DNA of 12,961 nucleotides from an uncultured Lachnospiraceae bacterium (GCA_910585075.1 CAJUED010000077.1:1-12961), one strand, 5' to 3'; shown: positions 6,389-12,961, counted from the first letter of the stretch. The notes: generated by a model not told the origin, from the letters alone. Made by a program: numbers and translations.

Positions 6389-6769
6389 ATGGATCAGGAT
6401 ATATTATATTTTTTTGACGGGAAACCGGAAGCGCTGCCGCTGTATGAAGCTTTTGAGAAGAAAGTACTTTCGGAGATTGGCAGTGTGAAGGTCAAGGTGC
6501 AGAAAACACAGATTGCTTTTTCTAACAGACATAATTTTGCCTTTGTCTCGTTCCTTCCGGTGCGGAAGGCGAAGGAGCGGCCTAAGGTTTACATTGTTGT
6601 GACGTTCGGGCTTGGATACCGTGCAAAATCGCCGCGTATAGATGCGGCAGTGGAGCCGTACCCCGGACGTTTTACACATCACGTCCTTGTCTCCGGGTCG
6701 GAAGATATTGATGAGGAATTGATGGGATGGGTGAGGGAAGCGGCGGCTTTTTCGGCCGGCAAGCGTTGA
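6389..6769 (+). CDS. DUF5655-like small protein, function unknown
   Basis: From ATG 6389 the product is 126 residues (MDQDILYFFDGKPEALPLYE onward). A GTG at 6362 would add nine residues but has no ribosome binding site, and the shorter start matches how I recall the family beginning. The core LYEAFEKKVLSEIGSVKVKV, QKTQIAFSNRHNFAFVSFLP and VAVEPYPGRFTHHVLV-like region (AAVEPYPGRFTHHVLVSG) are conserved-looking. No catalytic motif is evident. The frame overlaps the longer version of the next frame, but the likely next start is 6817, leaving a 47-base gap. Role unknown; the domain name is a pattern match, moderately sure. Confidence 0.72.
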   Translation: MDQDILYFFDGKPEALPLYEAFEKKVLSEIGSVKVKVQKTQIAFSNRHNFAFVSFLPVRKAKERPKVYIVVTFGLGYRAKSPRIDAAVEPYPGRFTHHVLVSGSEDIDEELMGWVREAAAFSAGKR

Positions 6770-6816
6770 ATATGCAGCAGGAAAAGGCGGGAATCAGGAT
6801 TGGAGGTCGGGATTTT

Positions 6817-7167
6817 ATGGACAGTGAAAAAGTATACCGGATGGATTTTTCAAAAGTTTATCTTCTGCTTGTGAACAAGGCAGAGAAAAAAGGCAGGACG
6901 AAGCAGGAAGTGGATGAGGTAATCCGGTGGCTGACCGGATATAGCCAGGCAGAACTGGAAGTGATGCTGGAAAAGCCGCTCACTTACGGGGATTTCTTCC
7001 GTAATGCTCCGGCTCCGAATGAGAACCGGAGGCTGATTAAGGGAGTGGTCTGCGGTATAAGGGTGGAAGATATCAAAGAGCCTTTGATGCAGGAGATACG
7101 TTATCTGGATAAGCTGGTTGACGAATTGGCAAAAGGGAAATCTATGGATAAGGTTCTGCGTAAATAA
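6817..7167 (+). CDS. DUF2200 family protein
   Basis: The start is ATG 6817 with GGAGG 10 bases upstream; a longer in-frame ATG at 6727 lies inside the preceding gene and adds an unlikely N-terminus. The 116-residue product shows the full DUF2200 pattern: VYRMDFSKVYLLLVNKAEKK, GRTKQEVDEVIRWLTGYS, LTYGDFFRNAPAPN, LIKGVVCGIRVEDIKEPLMQ and IRYLDKLVDELAKGK. The family is small, cytoplasmic and uncharacterised. It ends 32 bases before the response regulator gene, without a terminator between them. Confidence 0.85.
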   Translation: MDSEKVYRMDFSKVYLLLVNKAEKKGRTKQEVDEVIRWLTGYSQAELEVMLEKPLTYGDFFRNAPAPNENRRLIKGVVCGIRVEDIKEPLMQEIRYLDKLVDELAKGKSMDKVLRK

Positions 7168-7199
7168 AAATAGAACCTTCAATCGAAAGGAATAATTTC

Positions 7200-7868
7200 A
7201 TGGCAAACATTTTAATTGTGGAAGATGAAAAAAGTATGCAGGATATTATTGCCGAATATATGAAAAAGGGTGGACATACCTGCTTTACTGCGGATGACGG
7301 TATAGATGCCTTGATGATATTGAAAAGCAATCCTATGGATTTAATGATTTTGGATATCATGATGCCCCACATTGACGGTTTCACCGTCTGTAAAATGGCA
7401 CGGGAAATGAGCAATATGCCTATTATCATGCTGACAGCCAAAAGTGAGGAAAGTGACAAGCTAAAGGGTTATGAATATGGTGCGGATGATTACACAACAA
7501 AACCTTTCAGCCCTAAAGTCCTGTTGGCAAAAGTGAATGCCCTGCTCCGCCGTTCTTCTTCGGAACCGTTAGATATATTGAGTATTGGAAAAATTTCTGT
7601 TATGCCGTCCTCACATAAAGTATTTTTAGATGGGCAGGAAATAACCCTTACGCACAAAGAATACGAACTGCTTTATTTTTTTATGATGAATCCCGGGCAG
7701 ATTTTTACCCGTGAGCAGCTGCTAAATAGGATTTGGGGCTATGATTTTGAGGGGACTACCCGTACGGTAGATACCCATATTAAAACACTGCGGCAAAAGC
7801 TTGGAAATGAGGGAAAGCATATAGTAACGCTTATCCGTTCCGGATACAAATTAGAGGTGACAGTATGA
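7200..7868 (+). CDS. OmpR/PhoB-family response regulator
   Basis: The 222-residue protein has a receiver domain at 1-120 with acidic pocket Glu8/Asp9, phosphoacceptor Asp52 (LMILDIMMPHIDG), Thr79 and Lys101 (TTKPFSP). A C-terminal winged HTH covers about 126-222 (LTHKEYELLYFFMMNPGQIF, then VDTHIKTLRQKLG and IRSGYKLEV). The start ATG 7200 follows AAAGGA by 8 bases. Its stop overlaps the kinase start as ATGA, so the two are translationally coupled. Its likely targets are the 11-bp spaced direct repeats at 9061-9099 in front of the transporter operon; OmpR-type dimers bind such head-to-tail repeats. No promoter is obvious in the 32 bases before it. Confidence 0.95.
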   Translation: MANILIVEDEKSMQDIIAEYMKKGGHTCFTADDGIDALMILKSNPMDLMILDIMMPHIDGFTVCKMAREMSNMPIIMLTAKSEESDKLKGYEYGADDYTTKPFSPKVLLAKVNALLRRSSSEPLDILSIGKISVMPSSHKVFLDGQEITLTHKEYELLYFFMMNPGQIFTREQLLNRIWGYDFEGTTRTVDTHIKTLRQKLGNEGKHIVTLIRSGYKLEVTV

Positions 7869-8941
7869 AGAACAGCGATAATTTAAGTATTTATTCAATA
7901 CGTAAGAAAATACTTTTAATGTCTAAAGTGATAGGCGCTGTCCTTGTTATTTCATATGTCCTTTCAACCAAACTACCGTTTTCCTCAAACATTTCACTTT
8001 CCATTTGGACTGTTTTTGTGGTGCTGCTTATTTTTGCCGTTGATTTTCTGATGAGCTGCTTTATCTCAAAACCTGTTGCTGAATTGGAACGGACAGCAAA
8101 AAGGATGGCGGATTTAGATTTTTCTTCGACCTGTGACATTGTGACAAATGATGAATTTGGGCGGCTTTCCACAAATCTTAATACTATGGCTGAAAATCTG
8201 CAAAATGCTCTTATGAAGTTGGAGGCAGCAAATAAGCAGCTTGAAAAGGATGTTGAGCAGGAACATCTGTTGTTAGCAGAGCGTAAAGAACTGGTAGACA
8301 GTTTATCCCATGAAATGAAAACGCCTTTAGGGATCATCAGAGCCTATGCGGAGGGCTATCAGGATGAAGATGATGAACTGAAAAAACAAAGATATGCAGA
8401 AATAATCATATCGGAAACAGAAAGGATGAATCATCTGATTACTGCTTTGTTGGATCTGTCTGCATTGGAAACCGGGGCTGTGCAGCTTACCTGCGAACGC
8501 TTTGATTTTGTTGAACTTTTAGAAACAGTCGCCGGGCGGTTGCTGATCGACACGCCGGATGCTGATTTTGAATTGCAGTATGAGCTTCCTGATTATAAAG
8601 TTTATGTTTATACAGATAAGACCCGGATGGAGCAGGTCTTAAATAATCTTATTATCAATGCTAAAAAGAATGTAAGACCGGAAGGCATTTTAAAACTATG
8701 CCTTTCAGACGAAAATGGGCTGTTACATTTTTCCGTATACAATCAGGGCGATACGATTCCAAATGAAAAGCTGAAAAAGATTTGGACAAAATTTTATCGG
8801 GATAATCATTCAAAGTATAGTGGTTCCGGGTTAGGGCTTGCGATTGTTGCACAAATTTTATCTATGCAGGAGTTAAGTTATGGCGTAGAAAATCTTGCGG
8901 ACGGCGTTCAATTCTACTTTTCCATACCCGCAGTTAAATAA
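7865..8941 (+). CDS. Sensor histidine kinase with minimal extracytoplasmic loop
   Basis: The 358-residue protein has two membrane helices at about 17-35 and 47-67, separated by only about 12 residues, so it lacks a periplasmic sensor domain. A HAMP-like linker (about 68-125) and a coiled stretch follow. The dimerisation/phosphotransfer domain has His149 in SLSHEMKTPLG. The ATPase domain has the N box (EQVLNNLIINAKKN, 256-269), a degenerate G1 (VYNQGDTIP) and G2 GSGLGLAI (320-327). Kinases of this intramembrane-sensing shape usually work with ABC transporters of peptide-antibiotic resistance modules, which fits the downstream genes. It pairs with the overlapping response regulator; a 15-bp terminator hairpin follows. 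Confidence 0.94.
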   Translation: MKNSDNLSIYSIRKKILLMSKVIGAVLVISYVLSTKLPFSSNISLSIWTVFVVLLIFAVDFLMSCFISKPVAELERTAKRMADLDFSSTCDIVTNDEFGRLSTNLNTMAENLQNALMKLEAANKQLEKDVEQEHLLLAERKELVDSLSHEMKTPLGIIRAYAEGYQDEDDELKKQRYAEIIISETERMNHLITALLDLSALETGAVQLTCERFDFVELLETVAGRLLIDTPDADFELQYELPDYKVYVYTDKTRMEQVLNNLIINAKKNVRPEGILKLCLSDENGLLHFSVYNQGDTIPNEKLKKIWTKFYRDNHSKYSGSGLGLAIVAQILSMQELSYGVENLADGVQFYFSIPAVK

Positions 8942-9009
8942 TATACGATACTCACTTTTGGTGGTTCTGTTTTCCAAAATGAGAGCAGAAGCATTTTAAG
9001 ACAAAATAT

Positions 9010-9055
9010 AGATTTTCTTAGGCAGCGTATTTTGATGCCTTAGAAAATCTTTTTG
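9010..9055 (+). terminator. Strong intrinsic terminator after the two-component genes
   Basis: AGATTTTCTTAGGCA (9010-9024) pairs with TGCCTTAGAAAATCT (9036-9050) at 14 of 15 positions around an 11-base loop, followed by a T-run. It ends the regulator-kinase transcript, so the transporter genes depend on their own promoter. Confidence 0.85.
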
Positions 9056-9060
9056 ACTTT

Positions 9061-9099
9061 TTCACAGCAACTTCACATCAATCTCACATCGATTTCACC
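9061..9099 (+). promoter_or_regulatory. Four 11-bp-periodic direct repeats: probable response-regulator operator
   Basis: TTCACA (9061), TTCACA (9072), CTCACA (9083) and TTCACC (9094) start at an exact 11-bp period on one face of the helix. The last overlaps the position of the -35 element. Head-to-tail repeats with 11-bp spacing are the known binding format of OmpR/PhoB-type regulators, including the LanR (NisR/SpaR) group. This array is the natural target of the regulator encoded at 7200-7868. Confidence 0.75.
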
Positions 9100-9120
9100 T
9101 CATTTTTTTATTTTTATGAT
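9093..9120 (+). promoter_or_regulatory. Activator-dependent promoter of the ABC transporter operon
   Basis: The -10 is TATGAT (9115-9120). Only a poor -35 (TTTCAC, 9093-9098, 16-base spacer) is present, and it coincides with the fourth operator repeat. A weak -35 overlapped by activator sites is typical of promoters that need a phosphorylated OmpR-type regulator. Confidence 0.6.
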
Positions 9121-9185
9121 AACACACAATAGAAAACAGGTTTTGCAGATTTCCTGTTGTCATTAATAAAAGGGAGGAGAGGTAT

Positions 9186-9338
9186 ATGTTTTTAGGAATT
9201 GAATGGTATTGGTGGATTGTTATTGTTGTAGCAGTGGGAGTTTCTATTCCATTCAAAGTAAAATTTATGAAATGGTGGAGCAAACGCCAGCAGGAAAAGA
9301 AAAACGGCCAGAGAGGGAAATGGGGTGACGATGAATGA
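9186..9338 (+). CDS. 50-residue membrane microprotein at the head of the ABC operon
   Basis: ATG 9186 follows the strong site AGGGAGGAG (9171-9179). The product begins MFLGIEWYWWIVIVVAVGVS and ends GKWGDDE. It has a single hydrophobic helix (residues about 5-22) led by an aromatic cluster (WYWW), then a basic amphipathic segment (KVKFMKWWSKRQQEKKN) and an acidic tail. The TGA at 9336-9338 overlaps the ATPase start as ATGA, so the two are translationally coupled and the frame is very probably real. I do not know its function. It could be a membrane subunit or modulator that docks on the ATPase or kinase. Confidence 0.8.
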   Translation: MFLGIEWYWWIVIVVAVGVSIPFKVKFMKWWSKRQQEKKNGQRGKWGDDE

Positions 9339-10201
9339 TTGAAGTGGAGAATCTGACTTTTTCTTATGGGAGGAAACTCTCTATGGGAAAGGATAAGCAA
9401 GCCCTTCATGGCTTAAATTTTACGGTAGGGGATGGTGAGATTTTTGGCTTTCTGGGGCCGAACGGTTCCGGCAAGTCAACAACACAGAAAATCCTCACCG
9501 GAATTTTGAAAGGGCATGGCGGTAAAGTTTCACTGTTTGGACAGGATATTGCCACGGCGCACACGCAGGATTTTTTTCAGAAGATAGGTGTTTTATTTGA
9601 ATTTCCCTATTTATATGCAAATTTGAGTGCTATTGACAATCTCAAATATTTTTCGACCTTCTATCCGGAGGAACAGTTGCGGGATATTGGGGAAGTTCTG
9701 GAAGAATTGGAGTTTAAGCCCGATTTTCTGAAAAAGCCTGTTTCTTCCTACTCAAAAGGTATGCGGCAGCGTGTGAGCATGGCAAGGGCGCTTATCAGCA
9801 ATCCGAAACTGTTATTTTTAGACGAACCAACCAGCGGGCTTGATCCGACAGGTGCGGTTTTGTTCCGCAAGATTATAGAAGAAGAACGCAGGAAAGGGAC
9901 AACCGTATTTTTAACCACGCATAATATGTTGGATGCAGATTTGCTGTGTGACAGGGTGGCTTTCATTACAAATGGAAATATTGTTGCGCTTGACACTCCG
10001 AAAAGGCTGAAAGAGAAAAACAGCAGCCACCGCGTTGTGGCCACCTATCTGTATCAGGGCAGACGTGAGGAAAAGACGATTGAGATTCCGGAATTGGAAG
10101 CAGGCATTTCCTTCCCACATGATGAAATCATCAGCATCCATTCAGAAGAACCAACCTTAGAGGATATGTTTATCCAATATACGGGAAGGAGGCTGTCATG
10201 A
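9335..10201 (+). CDS. ABC transporter ATP-binding protein (drug/peptide export type)
   Basis: The 288-residue ATPase has Walker A GPNGSGKS at 41-48, the signature YSKGMRQR at 139-146, Walker B LLFLDEPT at 159-166, a D-loop and the H-loop His196. At the Q-loop position the sequence reads IGVLFEFPYLY, so Glu89 replaces the usual Gln. This 'E-loop' is described for LanF-type lantibiotic immunity ATPases and, from memory, also occurs in related drug exporters. About 60 residues follow the nucleotide-binding domain. It is coupled by ATGA overlaps to the microprotein before it and to the first permease after it, forming one export complex with the two permeases. Substrate is unknown; a peptide antibiotic or fluoroquinolone-like drug fits the family. 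Confidence 0.94.
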   Translation: MIEVENLTFSYGRKLSMGKDKQALHGLNFTVGDGEIFGFLGPNGSGKSTTQKILTGILKGHGGKVSLFGQDIATAHTQDFFQKIGVLFEFPYLYANLSAIDNLKYFSTFYPEEQLRDIGEVLEELEFKPDFLKKPVSSYSKGMRQRVSMARALISNPKLLFLDEPTSGLDPTGAVLFRKIIEEERRKGTTVFLTTHNMLDADLLCDRVAFITNGNIVALDTPKRLKEKNSSHRVVATYLYQGRREEKTIEIPELEAGISFPHDEIISIHSEEPTLEDMFIQYTGRRLS

Positions 10202-11202
10202 TGTCGAGCCGGAATAATTTCTGCTCCCTGTTCAAAAAAGACTGCCAGATGATGATAGCCGGAAAATTCATCTTTGTTGCTTTTGGCTCACTGCTTCTTT
10301 ATACATTATTTATTAACTTTGGCTACATCAATTTTATGGATATGCAATTATACAATGTATACCTCTATGACCCGCAAAAGACGCAGCGGGAAGCGTCAGA
10401 ACTGATTCATCCGGTGGCATCGTTAGAAGAACTGGATGACGCTCTTTTTGCTGATACAAACGGTGTCGGAATAGACGCCAGTTCCGGTACGCCAAATATT
10501 ATTTTGTATTTCGGAAGCGAAAAGGTTGATAATCACAGGGCAGATTATGCGTTGTCGCTTCTTCGTTCCGGTGATGAGTACACTGCGCAGATAGTAGGAA
10601 CAGATACAACGGAGCAAAAACATAGGAAAGAAATGTCCTGTGAATTATTGTTTATTGAAATTGTCGCCGTTGGATTTTTGGGTATTGCTTCGGTGCTGTT
10701 CAAAGAAAAGCAGATGGGGGTTATCCGTGTCCATGCAGTCCTGCCGCTTAGAAGGAGCTTATTTGTTCTGTCAAAACTGGCTGTTTTCCTGTTGTCTGAT
10801 TTAGTTTTTGCGGTGCTGTTAACATTATTCAATTTAGGCTTTTCCGATACAATCCGCATTTTGCCCGCCGTATTGGTGCAGACCGCAATTTTATCGCTGA
10901 TTATGTCACTTACGGGATTTGGATGCACTATGCTGTTAAACGATTTCAAGCAGTTTTCGCTTGCCTATTTAGTAATTGCTCTTTTTGTGGCAACGCCCAT
11001 ATTTTTGTCAGCAAATACTTCTGTAAAAATGGCATGGATAGGATACCATCCTTTCTATCAGGTTTATATGGGACTTAAAAATGCCTATTTTGAAACGCCT
11101 GTCACAAACCCGGTTTATTATATTTGTACCGCTTGTGGAATTGCTGTTCTGTTTGTGGTTGTTCAGACAGCATTCCGTAAAGAAATGGGAAAGGAGGGCT
11201 GA
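10198..11202 (+). CDS. ABC-2-like transporter permease, subunit 1
   Basis: This 334-residue protein starts at ATG 10198 inside the ATPase stop (ATGA overlap). Predicted membrane helices lie at about 24-43, 149-168, 189-211, 221-247, 254-271 and 304-323. An extracytoplasmic domain of about 100 residues sits between helix 1 and helix 2. The motif FKEKQMGVIRVHAVLPLRRS after helix 2 resembles the coupling region of ABC-2 permeases (E-K-x-x-G...LP). The layout matches permeases often labelled fluoroquinolone export permease, although that name says little about the real substrate. It should form a heterodimer with the next gene product, three bases downstream. Confidence 0.85.
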   Translation: MMSSRNNFCSLFKKDCQMMIAGKFIFVAFGSLLLYTLFINFGYINFMDMQLYNVYLYDPQKTQREASELIHPVASLEELDDALFADTNGVGIDASSGTPNIILYFGSEKVDNHRADYALSLLRSGDEYTAQIVGTDTTEQKHRKEMSCELLFIEIVAVGFLGIASVLFKEKQMGVIRVHAVLPLRRSLFVLSKLAVFLLSDLVFAVLLTLFNLGFSDTIRILPAVLVQTAILSLIMSLTGFGCTMLLNDFKQFSLAYLVIALFVATPIFLSANTSVKMAWIGYHPFYQVYMGLKNAYFETPVTNPVYYICTACGIAVLFVVVQTAFRKEMGKEG

Positions 11203-11204
11203 GT

Positions 11205-12212
11205 ATGCGGGGATTGATTTATCAGCTCAAAAGTGTCCGGAAAGACAAATTTTGTATCATGTCTTTTCTTCTGCCAATCATAGTGGCCGTTGTTTTGCGT
11301 TTTGTTGGTACGATTGATCTTTCCTCACTGGGAGAATTTCATTTTGGGGTATTAGAAAATAATTTGCCTGACAGGACAATATCGTGGCTGGAACGGTATG
11401 GTTCGGTAACCACATATAAAACGCCGGAAGAATTAACAGCTTCAATCAATGAACCCTCTACAGACTTGATTGGAGTAGAAACCAGTGGCAATGGTATCAA
11501 AACAATGGTAGCCGGCGATGAGCTGGACATATATCGCCAAGTGGCTGACACGCTTCCTGCATTATATGCGGAGCGGGAAGACACAGAGCAGATACATGTC
11601 AGTATTTTAGAGCGTCCTGATGTATTAGCAGGAATGCAAAATGTTTTTATAGCAATGACGCTAATTGTTGCTATGTTCATGGGGTGTACTTTTAATGCCA
11701 TGAATATGATATCTGAAAAAGAAAATGGTGTCGATTGGGTTCATCAGATATTGCCTATGACATACAGCCAATATGTCATTCAAAAAATCTTTATTGGTTT
11801 TATCTTTGGATGCCTGTCCGCTGTCTTGACAGCTTGTATCTGCTTTCAGCTTTCCCTGCAGAGTACATTTCTTATGTTAGTACTGATTATTCTGTCAGCT
11901 TTTGTAGCTGCATTGATTGGGTTATTTATCGGTAAATTTTCCGATAATCTTATGGTAGGAGTGGTTTATGTTAAAATAGTAATGATCGTATTTATGGCAA
12001 TACCATTATTATCCTATCTGCTGGGGGCAAATGGTTTGTTTTTAATACTTTGTTATTTTGTGCCGTCCAATGCAACTTTTGAGGGGATTATGAATTTGGC
12101 AAACAGCACTGAGCCGATAATTGCAAAAGATATGCTTATTCTTATGGCGCATTGCATTGTTTGGTTTCTGCTTTATTTGTCAATCTCTAAACGGCAAAAG
12201 AAGAATGTATAA
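11205..12212 (+). CDS. ABC-2-like transporter permease, subunit 2
   Basis: ATG 11205 follows AAGGAGGG by 7 bases and begins right after the stop of subunit 1. The 335-residue product has the same plan as its neighbour: a helix at about 18-36, an extracytoplasmic region at about 37-143, then helices at about 145-165, 190-214, 220-243, 252-285 and 308-327. ISEKENGVDWVHQILPMT (169-186) occupies the same place as the EKQMGV...LP motif of subunit 1, so the two probably arose by duplication. Two different permeases with one ATPase is the LanFEG or Rv2686c-2688c arrangement. No further operon gene follows. Confidence 0.86.
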   Translation: MRGLIYQLKSVRKDKFCIMSFLLPIIVAVVLRFVGTIDLSSLGEFHFGVLENNLPDRTISWLERYGSVTTYKTPEELTASINEPSTDLIGVETSGNGIKTMVAGDELDIYRQVADTLPALYAEREDTEQIHVSILERPDVLAGMQNVFIAMTLIVAMFMGCTFNAMNMISEKENGVDWVHQILPMTYSQYVIQKIFIGFIFGCLSAVLTACICFQLSLQSTFLMLVLIILSAFVAALIGLFIGKFSDNLMVGVVYVKIVMIVFMAIPLLSYLLGANGLFLILCYFVPSNATFEGIMNLANSTEPIIAKDMLILMAHCIVWFLLYLSISKRQKKNV

Positions 12213-12241
12213 AGAGAAGAACTTTTCATGTACCTTTGAAA

Positions 12242-12276
12242 CGGCAGCTTTGAGAAAATTGAGGCTGCCGCCTTTA
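12242..12276 (+). terminator. Candidate terminator after the ABC operon
   Basis: CGGCAGC (12242-12248) and GCTGCCG (12264-12270) pair over 7 GC-rich bp around a 15-base loop. The tail is only CCTTTAAAT, so termination would be partial. The position, 30 bases after the last transporter gene, is right. Confidence 0.5.
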
Positions 12277-12379
12277 AATGGAGCAGCAGATTTTTCAAGA
12301 TGAACTAAAGGGGAATACAAAATATGTCTAAAAGAAAGTCCGAAATGTTGAACCATAGAATAGGAAAAGTATAAATCGG
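12277..12379. other. Non-coding stretch before the pseudogene cluster
   Basis: Nothing firm is seen. A frame of 16 codons begins at ATG 12324 after AAAGGGG and reads MSKRKSEMLNHRIGKV before TAA. It could be the start of a lost gene, but it is too short to assign. Confidence 0.35.
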
Positions 12380-12559
12380 TATCCGCTTGACGGTAGGGGA
12401 TATACGGTAGAACTGCTAGGGAATGAAGTGATGTCGGAAATTGCATAAACGCATGAAAAATCATCAGCACAGGTTATTCTTCGGTGGAATCTGCAAAAGG
12501 GTGCCGTAGTCATTCCCGGTTCCGGCAATCCCGAACATATTCAGGAAAACACTGATTTA
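12380..12559 (+). pseudogene. Aldo/keto reductase fragment with in-frame stop
   Basis: One frame reads YPLDGRGYTVELLGNEVMSEIA, a TAA stop at 12446-12448, then THEKSSAQVILRW (12449-12487) and NLQKGAVVIPGSGNPEHIQENTDL to 12559. This is the well-known C-terminal part of aldo/keto reductases (SSAQVILRW, VVIPGS, N-x-x-H-I-x-EN), NADPH-dependent carbonyl reductases. The catalytic Tyr and the N-terminal two thirds are absent, and the stop interrupts the remainder. It is a dead remnant. After ENTDL the expected FDFEL continuation is replaced in frame by an antitoxin-like sequence. Confidence 0.78.
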
Positions 12560-12631
12560 ACGCGACAATCCTTTGAAGGTGAGTATGTTAATTTTGAAGA
12601 ATCATCTGGTGAAAAAATGCTTTTTTGTTGA
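12560..12631 (+). pseudogene. Antitoxin gene fragment fused to the aldo/keto reductase remnant
   Basis: Bases 12560-12610 encode TRQSFEGEYVNFEESSG and match 2641-2691 of the intact antitoxin gene at 44 of 51 positions, including 24 identical bases in a row, in the same reading frame. Several differences are synonymous, so this comes from a diverged relative, not a fresh duplication. It matches the linker between the HTH and the Panacea domain. The frame continues with GEKMLFC to TGA at 12629-12631. Confidence 0.72.
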
Positions 12632-12801
12632 AGCGAAAAACAGTATGGACAGAGGAGAGAAGTTTACGGAAGGGTTTTCTGCTAAAGAAAATCCCGGGGA
12701 GCATGGATATCAGGCCGGCTGTTTGAAACAGGAATCTGACACCCTGTATATCTCTACCGGAGCATTTCCAAGCACGCTCTGAGTTTGAGAGTCTGAGATA
12801 A
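12632..12801. other. Unassigned stretch between gene fragments
   Basis: Reading frames on both strands are open for 50-90 codons here, but none has a ribosome binding site or a pattern I recognise. Given the fragments on both sides it is probably decayed coding sequence. Confidence 0.4.
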
Positions 12802-12870
12802 AGGTGGCTGATACCAAAGGACGCGAAAAAACCTGTTGACGCGCGTAAAAAACAGTTCAAAAGTAGATAA
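12802..12870 (+). pseudogene. C-terminal tail of a small HTH DNA-binding protein
   Basis: Directly after an in-frame TAA, the frame reads RWLIPKDAKKPVDARKKQFK and ends SR with TAA at 12868-12870. This resembles the end of small MerR/excisionase-like HTH proteins of Firmicutes, which close with (K)xGRxWxIPKDAxKPxDxR. The HTH itself is not found upstream in any frame, so only the tail remains. The match is from memory of the family. Confidence 0.5.
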
Positions 12871-12917
12871 ATAGTTGAAAATTATTTGTTATCTTCAATT
12901 GGTGATGGAGCTTCCTG

Positions 12918-12923
12918 TATAAT
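12918..12923 (+). promoter_or_regulatory. -10 element of a gene beyond the right edge
   Basis: A perfect TATAAT lies downstream of the fragment cluster; the -35 at 17 bases (TCAATT) is poor. A purine-rich AAGAAAGAAGG at 12942-12952 could be the ribosome binding site of a gene that starts at or after the window end. Confidence 0.5.
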
Positions 12924-12961
12924 TCAAGTATAGAGAATTCCAAGAAAGAAGGTTGAGAAAA

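Noticed and set aside
9061..9099. Repeat array as a CRISPR-like element
   Set aside because: The units are 6 bases at an 11-base period, far too short for CRISPR and fitting a response-regulator operator.
12573..12782. 69-codon plus-strand frame MKVSMLILKNHLVKK...
   Set aside because: It begins inside the antitoxin fragment in the wrong frame and has no ribosome binding site at its start.
12588..12860. 90-codon minus-strand frame starting with TTG
   Set aside because: There is no ribosome binding site, it crosses the antitoxin-like and HTH-tail fragments on the plus strand and shows no recognisable domain.

Overview
The window looks like a chromosomal accessory region of a low-to-mid GC Firmicute, most likely a clostridial gut anaerobe of the Lachnospiraceae type. 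This rests on strong AGGAGG ribosome binding sites, AT-rich spacers, a butyryl-CoA-dehydrogenase-like enzyme and a set of small DUF proteins familiar from that group. The assignment is inferred from sequence style and remembered families; no search was run.

Layout. (1) 1-1549: the 5' end of a LysR-type regulator on the minus strand, divergent from an acyl-CoA dehydrogenase. The 131-base gap between them holds a T-N11-A LysR-like box and a candidate extended -10. (2) 1550-3162: a probable toxin-antitoxin operon. An MqsR-like toxin precedes an antitoxin made of a CxxC-type N-terminal module, an HTH and a Panacea/DUF4065 domain. It is driven by a near-consensus promoter into which two copies of a 14-bp near-palindrome are built. 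(3) 3268-5629: a 74-residue two-helix membrane protein, then a 603-residue DUF262 + HNH protein of the GmrSD-like restriction type, behind its own leader with a hairpin. Parts 2 and 3 together resemble a small defence island. (4) 5607-7167: four short proteins recognised as DUF1905 (apparently lacking its N-terminus), DUF1801 with a zinc ribbon, DUF5655 and DUF2200. (5) 7200-12212: an OmpR-type response regulator and a histidine kinase with almost no extracytoplasmic loop. A strong terminator follows, then a separate operon of a 50-residue membrane microprotein, an ABC ATPase and two ABC-2-like permeases. The promoter of the transporter operon carries four TTCACA-like repeats at an exact 11-bp period, the last at the -35 position. 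(6) 12213-12961: a graveyard of gene fragments: the C-terminal part of an aldo/keto reductase with an in-frame stop, joined in frame to a divergent copy of a piece of the window's own antitoxin gene, an unidentified stretch, the tail of a small HTH protein, and a promoter for a gene beyond the edge.

How the genes probably work together. The kinase/regulator pair likely senses an envelope-active compound (peptide antibiotic or other drug) and activates the microprotein-ATPase-permease operon through the 11-bp repeats, a layout comparable to LanRK/LanFEG or Bce-type detoxification modules. The toxin-antitoxin pair is expected to be autoregulated through the tandem operator. The DUF262-HNH protein is expected to act independently against foreign or modified DNA. 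The broken genes, the truncated DUF1905 frame and the antitoxin remnant about 9.9 kb from the intact gene show that the region has been reshuffled.
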